Assembly: GCA_041739465.1 (NCBI GenBank)
Contig: JBGSNX010000070.1
Span: 1 to 10,301 of the forward strand
DNA from: BOKV01 sp041739465
Lineage (GTDB): Bacteria; Pseudomonadota; Alphaproteobacteria; Rhizobiales; Rhizobiaceae
Length of the DNA: 10,301 bases
Direction of reading: 5' to 3'
Positions within the stretch are counted from its first letter, which is position 1, and each line of letters begins with the position of its first letter. The notes beneath the pieces were generated by a model, which did no database searches, was not told where the DNA came from, and saw nothing but the letters and a program-made list of their open reading frames with translations. Positions 5,224 through 10,301 of the stretch are shown here, one piece after another. Made by a program: the position numbers and the translations under genes.

Positions 5224-6006
5224 TCACCCCCGCCATGCCGGCGGGCGTTTTTCGAAGAACGCTGTAACGCCTTCGACAGCGTCGCCTTCCCAGCAATCGG
5301 CGAGCAGGGCGGCGGTGTGGCGCATCATCTGTTCATCGGTCTGCCCGGCGACATCGCCGATCAGCCTCTTGGCCATGGCTACCGCCTTTGGCGAGCAGGC
5401 GAGATAGGCCTGCGCCTCGGCCTCCACCGCGCCGTCAAGATCGGCGGGGCTGAACACGCGCGCAATGAGGCCGAGTTCGCGCGCTTCCTCGGCGCCAAAC
5501 AGCCGGGCGGACATGAACACCCTTCTTGCCTTGGCTTCGCCCATCCGGGCGATGGCGTAGGGGCCGATGGTGGCGGGGATCAGGCCCAGCCGTGTTTCGG
5601 TAAACCCGAACCGCGCGCCTTCAGTGGCAAAGGCGATGTCGCAAACGCTGATGAGGCCCATGCCGCCGCCATAGGCAGGGCCGTTGATGCGCCCGATCAG
5701 CGGCTTGGGCAGTTCGTTCATCGCCTTCAGCATGCGTGCGAGTTTCATTGCCTGCATTTCGCGCTCGTCGCGCTGCGCCTCGAACTGCTGGCGCATCCAG
5801 GAAAGATCGCCGCCAGCGCAGAAGCTTGTTCCCTCGCCAGTGAGGATGACCACGCGAACCGCATCGTCTTCCCCCAGCCTTGATGCTGCGGCGGCAAGTT
5901 CATCGAGCATTTCTCCCGACATTGCATTGTGCTTTTCCGGGCGGTTGAGGGCGAGTGTGGCAACGCCGCTCGGGCTGATTTCGATGCGGATGGTTTGGTA
6001 TGCCAC
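5224..6006 (-). CDS. liuC: Enoyl-CoA hydratase/isomerase family, LiuC-like methylglutaconyl-CoA hydratase
   Basis: A 260-residue crotonase-family enzyme. The best assignment is 3-methylglutaconyl-CoA hydratase, which hydrates 3-methylglutaconyl-CoA to HMG-CoA in leucine degradation. Oxyanion-hole segments are visible at 63-68 (C-A-G-G-D-L) and 110-117 (P-A-Y-G-G-G-M-G), with the catalytic-type Glu137 in F-T-E-T-R-L-G-L-I-P. The segments A-G-G-D-L-S-W-M, L-I-P-A-T-I-G-P-Y and the C-terminal F-F-E-K-R-P-P-A-W resemble LiuC proteins, and the dehydrogenase of the same pathway lies upstream. The start is GTG 6006, with AGGAAG at 6012-6017; the open frame to 6129 overlaps vapC and is not used. It begins 23 bases after vapC and is probably cotranscribed with it. 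Its last 49 bases of homology are repeated beyond hicAB. A generic enoyl-CoA hydratase role is the alternative. Confidence 0.82.
   Translation of the reverse strand: MAYQTIRIEISPSGVATLALNRPEKHNAMSGEMLDELAAAASRLGEDDAVRVVILTGEGTSFCAGGDLSWMRQQFEAQRDEREMQAMKLARMLKAMNELPKPLIGRINGPAYGGGMGLISVCDIAFATEGARFGFTETRLGLIPATIGPYAIARMGEAKARRVFMSARLFGAEEARELGLIARVFSPADLDGAVEAEAQAYLACSPKAVAMAKRLIGDVAGQTDEQMMRHTAALLADCWEGDAVEGVTAFFEKRPPAWRG
5237..5285. repeat. Direct repeat flanking hicAB, copy 2
   Basis: The copy inside the 3' end of the intact hydratase gene, 46 of 49 bases identical to 4486-4534. Upstream of it in the coding sense (plus-strand positions above 5285) the two copies diverge at once. Past the hydratase stop the two flanks are also unrelated. 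Confidence 0.85.
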
Positions 6007-6029
6007 TACAACTTCCTCGCGCTGGCGAG

Positions 6030-6410
6030 CTATCTGAAAAGCTCGACCTTGATGTCCAGCCCAAGTTCGGCCCATTTGCGGTCGCCGGTCAAGACCGGGG
6101 CACCTTCCGCCAGCGCCAATGCGAGGCAAGCACGATCGGCAAAGGAAATGCCGGCTTTACTTGTTAACCGGATGAGTTCTGCGGTGAGGATAGCGGCGGT
6201 CTCGTCAAAGTTCCGGATCTGGATTCCTAGTAATCCCAAGGCTTCCTTCCAATCCCGCTCCCGCATGCCTTTTGTAGCCAATTTGGAACCTACTTCCGAA
6301 TAGTTCACCGTACAAACAAGGCCCCCACGCAAGTACGGGGCTACCTTGCCGGCCCCAGTCTCGCCATTCAGGACGGCCAATATCGCTGAGGCATCCAGTA
6401 CATACTGCAA
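6030..6410 (-). CDS. vapC: PIN-domain ribonuclease toxin (VapC-like)
   Basis: A 126-residue PIN-domain protein, the toxin of a VapBC-type pair; VapC toxins cleave RNA, often tRNA, using a metal held by conserved acidic residues. These are visible as Asp6 (Y-V-L-D-A-S-A), Glu39 (N-Y-S-E-V), Asp92 (S-F-A-D-R-A-C) and Asp110 (L-T-G-D-R-K-W). The full domain is present. The start is a TTG at 6410: no in-frame ATG precedes the first Asp, and GGAG at 6417-6420, overlapping the antitoxin stop region, lies six bases upstream. It begins three bases after the antitoxin stop, so the two are translationally linked. The hydratase follows 23 bases later. Confidence 0.92.
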   Translation of the reverse strand: MQYVLDASAILAVLNGETGAGKVAPYLRGGLVCTVNYSEVGSKLATKGMRERDWKEALGLLGIQIRNFDETAAILTAELIRLTSKAGISFADRACLALALAEGAPVLTGDRKWAELGLDIKVELFR

Positions 6411-6420
6411 AATTTACTCC
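6411..6420 (-). promoter_or_regulatory. Ribosome binding site deciding the vapC TTG start
   Basis: GGAG at 6417-6420 is made of the last antitoxin codons, then TAA and ATT lead to the TTG at 6410. The spacing of six bases supports this non-ATG start. Confidence 0.65.
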
Positions 6421-6908
6421 AGTTCCGCATCCCTGCGGCGATCTGCCAGCAATTCATCGACCAGACTGACCCCCGCTGGGATATGTTGGCGAACCATTTG
6501 CTGCGCGCGCTTGATGGCTTCGGCCGGTGACATCAGATGCAGTTCCCCATCTACCAGACGGGCAAACAAATGTTTTTCGCCGGTAAGCCCCATCGCGTTA
6601 CGCAGTTCAAGTGGAATCAGCACGCGCCCGTTCGCTTCCAATGCCAGTTGGACAGGCCCGGCCAAAGAGATTGAAGCCACAGCCTTGCGGGTGAGCGCAT
6701 TTTCGTCCTGCTTCAAGTTCCAGTAGTGGAACTGGGTCGATGCGGTATTCATATTGCCGCCTTCGGCTACATAAGCCTCGACCACTTCTTTGCGCTTCGC
6801 CCGGCGGCCCCTGCGGCGGGTGATCTCATCGGCCAGTTCCCATACCCGCTCGGTCTTGTTGCCCTTGGAAGGGCGGGTGTAGGGGGAGGTAAGTTCTCTT
6901 TGTTCCAT
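6414..6908 (-). CDS. AbrB/MazE-fold antitoxin with N-terminal extension, partner of VapC
   Basis: A 164-residue two-part protein. Residues about 85-127 (V-Q-L-A-L-E-A-N-G-R-V-L-I-P-L-E-L-R-N-A-M-G-L) form a SpoVT/AbrB/MazE swapped-hairpin DNA-binding domain. The C-terminal 35 residues would wrap the toxin, as in other VapB proteins. Residues about 18-65 (T-E-R-V-W-E-L-A-D-E-I-T ... V-V-E-A-Y-V-A-E-G-G-N-M-N-T-A-S-T-Q-F-H-Y-W) are an extra helical, basic domain that looks like a winged-helix or DNA-binding segment. I have seen it attached to AbrB-like proteins but cannot name it. The start is ATG 6908, with GGAGG at 6918-6922. It is expected to neutralise VapC and autoregulate through the inverted repeat at 6942-6965. 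Confidence 0.85.
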   Translation of the reverse strand: MEQRELTSPYTRPSKGNKTERVWELADEITRRRGRRAKRKEVVEAYVAEGGNMNTASTQFHYWNLKQDENALTRKAVASISLAGPVQLALEANGRVLIPLELRNAMGLTGEKHLFARLVDGELHLMSPAEAIKRAQQMVRQHIPAGVSLVDELLADRRRDAELE

Positions 6909-6937
6909 GGCAAGGTGCCTCCGATTGAATTTTTTTT

Positions 6938-6966
6938 ATTGTGACATTTTATATACAATATGTCAA
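6938..6966 (-). promoter_or_regulatory. Candidate promoter of the AbrB antitoxin-vapC pair
   Basis: A consensus TTGACA (6961-6966) lies 17 bases from CACAAT (6938-6943) on the minus strand. The segment 6925-6966 is strikingly AT-rich against its neighbours and begins directly at the stop codon of the dehydrogenase (6967-6969). A run of A residues and the GGAGG site follow. The -10 hexamer is imperfect. Confidence 0.5.
6942..6965. promoter_or_regulatory. Inverted repeat operator candidate of the vapBC-type operon
   Basis: TGACAT (6942-6947) and ATGTCA (6960-6965) are perfect inverted arms around a 12-base AT-rich centre. The pair spans exactly the -35 to -10 interval of the candidate promoter, where binding of the antitoxin or toxin-antitoxin complex would block transcription. 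Confidence 0.5.
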
Positions 6967-8130
6967 TCAACCAGTCACCCGCATCAATTCGCGGCCGATC
7001 AGCATGCGGCGAATTTCGCTGGTGCCCGCGCCGATTTCCATCAGCTTGGCGTCGCGCATCAGCCGCCCGACCGGCGCGTCCTCTAAATACCCGGCCCCGC
7101 CGAAAGCCTGCACAGCCTGCAAGGCTTGCTGCATCGCCTGCTCGGCTGCGTACAAAACACACGCGGCTGCATCCTGCCTTGTAACCTGCCCGCGGTCGCA
7201 GGCAGCTGCCACGGCATAGACATAAGCGCGGGCTGAATTCATCGCGGTGTACATGTCTGCAATCTTGGCCTGCATCAGCTGAAATTCACCCAGCTTCTGG
7301 CCGAACTGCTTGCGCTCATGCATGTAGGGAATGACTTCATCGAGGCAAGCCGCCATCAGGCCGATGCAACCGCCCGAAAGCACCACGCGCTCATAATCAA
7401 GGCCCGACATCAACACGTTGACGCCCTTGCCCTCATGCCCAAGCACGTTTTCAAACGGAACTTCGCAATCTTCGAAAATCAGCTCGCCGGTATTGGACCC
7501 GCGCATGCCCATCTTGTGAAACGGCTTGGAGGTGGAAAACCCGGCAAACTCCTTTTCGATGATGAACGCGGTGATGCCGCGGGGCCCGGCATCCGGGTCG
7601 GTCTTGGCGTATACAACCAGCGTATCGGCATCGGGCCCGTTGGTGATCCAGTATTTTGTGCCGTTCAGCCGGTAATGGTCGTTGCGCTTTTCAGCGAGCA
7701 GTTTCATCGAGAAGACGTCCGATCCGGCCCCTGCTTCCGACATCGCCAGCGCCCCGACATGATCGCCGGAAACCAGACCGGGCAGGTATTTCTTTTTTTG
7801 TTCATGCGTTCCGTTCAACCGGATCTGGTTGACGCAAAGATTTGAGTGCGCACCGTAGGAAAGGCCGACGGATTGCGAGGCGCGTGCGACTTCCTCCACG
7901 GCGACCGTGTGGGCAAGATAGCCAAGCCCGGCGCCGCCATACTCTTCTTCGACCGTGACACCCAGAATGCCGAGATCGCCCATTTCCTTCCACAATTCCA
8001 TCGGGAAGGCATTGTTCTTGTCGATCTCGCCGGCAATGGGCGCAAGGCGCTGCTGCGCCCAGCGATGAACCAATTCGCGCAGCGCCTCGATTTCCTCGCC
8101 AAGTGCAAAATTCATGCTGGCATTGAACAT
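6967..8130 (-). CDS. liuA: Isovaleryl-CoA dehydrogenase
   Basis: A 387-residue acyl-CoA dehydrogenase, the usual length for isovaleryl-CoA dehydrogenase. This FAD flavoprotein oxidises isovaleryl-CoA to 3-methylcrotonyl-CoA in leucine degradation, passing electrons to ETF. Glu247 in G-L-D-Y-E-R-V-V-L-S-G-G is the isovaleryl-type catalytic base. The late position where medium-chain dehydrogenases carry Glu is Ala in I-G-A-G-T-S-E-I-R-R (366-375). The FAD/substrate motif A-M-S-E-A-G-A-G-S-D (129-138) and W-I-T-N-G (161-165) are present. The start at ATG 8130 is chosen because GGGAGG (8136-8141) is five bases upstream; the ATG at 8133 would be only two bases away. The open frame to 8268 is not coding. 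It is divergent from pyrC and followed at once by the vapBC promoter. Confidence 0.93.
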   Translation of the reverse strand: MFNASMNFALGEEIEALRELVHRWAQQRLAPIAGEIDKNNAFPMELWKEMGDLGILGVTVEEEYGGAGLGYLAHTVAVEEVARASQSVGLSYGAHSNLCVNQIRLNGTHEQKKKYLPGLVSGDHVGALAMSEAGAGSDVFSMKLLAEKRNDHYRLNGTKYWITNGPDADTLVVYAKTDPDAGPRGITAFIIEKEFAGFSTSKPFHKMGMRGSNTGELIFEDCEVPFENVLGHEGKGVNVLMSGLDYERVVLSGGCIGLMAACLDEVIPYMHERKQFGQKLGEFQLMQAKIADMYTAMNSARAYVYAVAAACDRGQVTRQDAAACVLYAAEQAMQQALQAVQAFGGAGYLEDAPVGRLMRDAKLMEIGAGTSEIRRMLIGRELMRVTG

Positions 8131-8135
8131 CATAT

Positions 8136-8141
8136 CCTCCC
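8136..8141 (-). promoter_or_regulatory. Ribosome binding site of isovaleryl-CoA dehydrogenase
   Basis: GGGAGG on the minus strand favours the second of two adjacent ATG codons (8130) and rules out the longer open frame reaching 8268. Confidence 0.7.
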
Positions 8142-8170
8142 GAACCGTTCGGCTGCCATGATCACCAAGC

Positions 8171-8188
8171 GCTTGCCACTTGGCAAGC
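8171..8188. promoter_or_regulatory. 18-bp palindrome between divergent liuA and pyrC, candidate operator
   Basis: GCTTGCCA (8171-8178) and TGGCAAGC (8181-8188) are perfect 8-bp arms around CT. A second palindrome, CAAGCGCTTG, overlaps at 8167-8176. The site is about 40 bases upstream of the dehydrogenase start and 80 bases upstream of pyrC. The position suits a repressor of the leucine-catabolism genes. I do not recognise it as a known LiuR or LiuQ site. Confidence 0.45.
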
Positions 8189-8267
8189 ATCGCGATCAAT
8201 TGCCCGCTTGGCCGGTCAACAGCTTGCCGCCATCGGCGATCGGGACTAAGAGGGGAAAACCTCGCCA

Positions 8268-9323
8268 ATGGACACCAATTTGACCCGTTCCATCACGATA
8301 AAGCGGCCAGATGACTGGCATTTGCATCTGCGTGACGCAGCCATGTTGCAGGCAGTATTGCCGCATTCGGCAAAACATTTTGGCCGGGCGATCATCATGC
8401 CCAATCTGGTGCCGCCAGTTGTCACTGCCGCTGACGCCATCGCCTACCGCTCGCGGATAGAAGCAGCCTTGCCGGCCGGTTCAAGGTTCGAACCGCAAAT
8501 GACCCTGTACCTGACCGAAGGCACCGACCCACAGGACGTAGCGGAGGCGCACCGCGACGGCATTGCGCTGGCGGTGAAGCTCTATCCGGCTGGCGCAACG
8601 ACCAATTCGCACAGCGGCGTTCGCGACATCGAAAAGGCCATGCCGGTGCTGGAGCGCATGGCTCAGATTGGCATGCCGTTGCTCATCCATGGCGAGGTTA
8701 CCGATCCGGCGGTCGACATTTTCGACCGGGAGGCAGTATTCATCGACACCGTGCTCGACCCGTTGCGAATGCGGTTGCCGGAACTGAAAATCACGCTTGA
8801 ACATGTGACGACCTCGCAAGGGGTCGATTATGTGAAGGCGGCGGATCGCAACCTTGCCGCCAGCCTGACGGTGCATCACCTCATCATCAACCGAAACGCG
8901 ATCCTGTCGGGCGGCATCCGCCCGCATTATTACTGCCTGCCGGTCGCCAAGCGCGAAAGCCATCGGCTGGCGCTGCGGGCTGCCGCCATTTCAGCCGATC
9001 CGCGCTTTTTCCTCGGTACCGATTCAGCGCCGCACACAGACATCCTCAAGGAGGCCGCCTGCGGCTGTGCCGGTTGCTTCACCGCGCCAAATGCAATTTC
9101 CTGCCTTGCGCAGGTTTTTGATGAAGAAGACGCGCTGGACCGGCTGGAGGCCTTCGTTTCGCTGAACGGGGCCAAATGGTATGGCTTTGCGCCGAACCCC
9201 GATACGATCACGCTGCACAAGCTGGCAAAGCCGCAGCCGGTGCCTGGCAAGATCGAGGCGGGCAGCGAAACAGTGACGGTGTTTGATCCGATGTTTGAAC
9301 TTTTCTGGGAGGTGGCGCGATGA
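8268..9323 (+). CDS. pyrC: Dihydroorotase, type II
   Basis: A 351-residue class II (E. coli-type) dihydroorotase, which interconverts N-carbamoyl-L-aspartate and L-dihydroorotate in de novo pyrimidine synthesis. All zinc-site residues are visible, two positions later than in E. coli PyrC: His18 and His20 in D-W-H-L-H-L-R-D, the carboxylated Lys104 in A-V-K-L-Y-P-A-G-A-T-T-N-S, His141 in I-H-G-E-V, His179 in L-E-H-V-T-T and Asp252 in G-T-D-S-A-P-H. The ATG at 8268 gives the family N-terminus; GAGGGG lies about 12 bases upstream, and a small GAGG/CCTC stem shortens that distance. It overlaps the transaminase as ATGA at 9320-9323. Confidence 0.96.
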   Translation: MDTNLTRSITIKRPDDWHLHLRDAAMLQAVLPHSAKHFGRAIIMPNLVPPVVTAADAIAYRSRIEAALPAGSRFEPQMTLYLTEGTDPQDVAEAHRDGIALAVKLYPAGATTNSHSGVRDIEKAMPVLERMAQIGMPLLIHGEVTDPAVDIFDREAVFIDTVLDPLRMRLPELKITLEHVTTSQGVDYVKAADRNLAASLTVHHLIINRNAILSGGIRPHYYCLPVAKRESHRLALRAAAISADPRFFLGTDSAPHTDILKEAACGCAGCFTAPNAISCLAQVFDEEDALDRLEAFVSLNGAKWYGFAPNPDTITLHKLAKPQPVPGKIEAGSETVTVFDPMFELFWEVAR

Positions 9324-10165
9324 GCCGGATTGTGTATGTGAACGGCGAATACCTGCCGGAAGAAGATGCGAAAATCTCGGTGTTTGACCGTGGTTTCCTG
9401 ATGGCCGACGGCGTGTACGAGGTCAGCTCGGTGCTGGATGGCAAACTCGTCGACAACGCGGCGCATCTTGTCCGCCTGCAACGCTCGCTCGATGAATTGC
9501 GCATGGCCGCGCCAATGCCGATGGCCGACATCGAAGCCGTGCAGATGGAAGTCGTGCGACGCAACAACCTCACCGAAGGCTCGCTGTACCTGCAGGTAAG
9601 CCGTGGCGTTGCCGACCGCGATTTCACGCTGCCCAAGGACGCAAAGCCGTCGCTGGTGATGTTCACGCAGGTGCGTGCGGTCGCCGAAAATCCGGCGGTC
9701 AGCCGCGGCTTCAAGGTCATCACCGTGCCGGACATCCGCTGGAAGCGCCGTGACATCAAGACCGTGCAATTGCTCGCGCCTTCGCTTGCCAAACAGCAGG
9801 CGGTGGACGCCGGAGCAGACGATGCCTGGTTCGTCGAGGACGGCTTCATCACCGAGGGAACTTCCAACAATTCCTGGATCGTCAAGGGCGGCAAGCTGAT
9901 CACCCGCCAGCTTTCCAATGAAATCCTGCACGGCATCACCCGCAAGGCGATGTTGCGGTTGGCCGAAGAAGACGGATTGGTGATCGAGGAACGCGCCTTT
10001 ACTGTTGAAGAGGCGCAGGCGGCAGACGAGGCCTTCATCACGTCGGCAACAGCTGTGGTGATGCCGGTGGTTAGCATCGACGAAAAGCTGATCGGCAATG
10101 GCAATCCGGGCAGCGTGACGCTGCGGTTGCGCCAACTCTATGTTGAAGAAGCGCGAAAGGCCTGA
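9320..10165 (+). CDS. dat: D-amino-acid transaminase (D-alanine aminotransferase family)
   Basis: A 281-residue fold-IV PLP aminotransferase. D-amino-acid transaminases move the amino group between D-alanine and 2-oxoglutarate or other keto acids, giving D-glutamate for cell wall or recycling D-amino acids. The PLP lysine is Lys147 in R-R-D-I-K-T-V-Q-L-L, and Glu179 in F-I-T-E-G-T-S-N-N-S contacts the cofactor. The N-terminal Y-V-N-G-E-Y-L and F-D-R-G-F-L-M-A-D-G-V-Y-E are typical, as is T-S-A-T-A-V-V-M-P-V near residue 241. R-D-I-K-T rather than the branched-chain enzyme pattern supports a D-amino-acid enzyme, though fold-IV substrate calls are not secure. The start is set by GGGAGG (9307-9312) and the ATGA overlap with pyrC, so the two are cotranscribed. 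Confidence 0.9.
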   Translation: MSRIVYVNGEYLPEEDAKISVFDRGFLMADGVYEVSSVLDGKLVDNAAHLVRLQRSLDELRMAAPMPMADIEAVQMEVVRRNNLTEGSLYLQVSRGVADRDFTLPKDAKPSLVMFTQVRAVAENPAVSRGFKVITVPDIRWKRRDIKTVQLLAPSLAKQQAVDAGADDAWFVEDGFITEGTSNNSWIVKGGKLITRQLSNEILHGITRKAMLRLAEEDGLVIEERAFTVEEAQAADEAFITSATAVVMPVVSIDEKLIGNGNPGSVTLRLRQLYVEEARKA

Positions 10166-10169
10166 AGCG

Positions 10170-10186
10170 AACCGGCCATGCCGGTT
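10170..10186 (+). terminator. Intrinsic terminator-like hairpin after the pyrC-transaminase operon
   Basis: AACCGGC (10170-10176) and GCCGGTT (10180-10186) form a perfect 7-bp stem with a CAT loop four bases past the transaminase stop. Only a short T-run follows (10185-10188), so termination may be partial and readthrough into the next gene is possible. Confidence 0.6.
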
Positions 10187-10269
10187 TTGGCGTATCGCGA
10201 TTGTCCAAAGCACAATAGCCTGAGACACTTCATTCAAGGCCATTGCGATAGGCCAGAAAGAGGTACGGC

Positions 10270-10301
10270 GTGTTCCTGTCTGTATTCGACCTTTACAAGA
10301 T
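10270..10301 (+). CDS. sdaA: L-serine dehydratase, N-terminal fragment at the window edge
   Basis: Ten complete codons from a GTG at 10270 read M-F-L-S-V-F-D-L-Y-K, with the next codon beginning AT (Ile or Met). This matches the start of iron-sulfur L-serine ammonia-lyases, which usually open S-V-F-D-L-F-K-I-G-I-G-P-S-S-S-H. These enzymes convert L-serine to pyruvate and ammonia. GAGG at 10260-10263 lies six bases upstream of the GTG. The catalytic and cluster-binding parts are outside the window, so the call rests on the leader motif alone. The gene is 104 bases downstream of the transaminase, past a weak terminator. Confidence 0.72.
   Translation, partial: MFLSVFDLYK

Noticed and set aside
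6007..6129. N-terminal extension of the hydratase into vapC
   Set aside because: The extension is low-complexity and antisense-free but overlaps vapC; GTG 6006 has AGGAAG and gives the normal crotonase N-terminus.
8131..8268. N-terminal extension of isovaleryl-CoA dehydrogenase
   Set aside because: GGGAGG and the family N-terminus place the start at 8130; the upstream part contains the palindrome and the pyrC leader.
8930..10243. Minus-strand open frame of 437 codons
   Set aside because: Despite its length it is antisense to pyrC and the transaminase, both with full catalytic motifs, and it resembles no family.

Overview
The window is a dense, GC-rich stretch of bacterial chromosome. Its gene content and style point to an alphaproteobacterium, probably Hyphomicrobiales-like. 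This is an inference from several things together: a fold-III (LysA-like) ornithine decarboxylase behind a long structured leader, leucine-catabolism genes, a type II PyrC, GTG/TTG starts and many short overlaps. I see no rRNA, tRNA or CRISPR array. The left edge (about 1-140) looks like the terminal-repeat end of an IS21-family insertion sequence whose transposase genes would lie outside the window.

Layout. A minus-strand pair (280-1316) encodes a hotdog thioesterase and a DsbA-fold 2-hydroxychromene-2-carboxylate isomerase-like protein, overlapping by 4 bp. Next is a small secreted four-cysteine protein (1390-1725, minus) and a divergent DMT/EamA exporter (1954-2826, plus). The exporter converges, across a GC-rich hairpin, on an ornithine decarboxylase (2877-4010, minus). 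The decarboxylase has an unusually long, hairpin-rich upstream region (about 4011-4466).

From 4467 to 8130 everything is on the minus strand. In transcription order it reads isovaleryl-CoA dehydrogenase, a vapBC-type toxin-antitoxin pair (AbrB-fold antitoxin and PIN toxin), a LiuC-like methylglutaconyl-CoA hydratase, a hicAB pair, and a broken 3' end of a second hydratase copy. The dehydrogenase and hydratase are two steps of leucine/isovalerate breakdown. The methylcrotonyl-CoA carboxylase that acts between them is absent here. Toxin-antitoxin modules sit directly after the dehydrogenase stop codon and directly after the hydratase stop codon. hicAB lies between two direct repeats of 49 bp (46 identical) made from the hydratase 3' end, so recombination between the repeats would remove hicAB and still leave an in-frame hydratase. 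This is the most distinctive structure in the window.

On the plus strand from 8268, dihydroorotase (pyrC, pyrimidine synthesis) overlaps a D-amino-acid transaminase by 4 bp. The pair ends in a hairpin terminator, and the first codons of an L-serine dehydratase gene run off the right edge. An 18-bp palindrome lies between the divergent dehydrogenase and pyrC genes and is a candidate operator.
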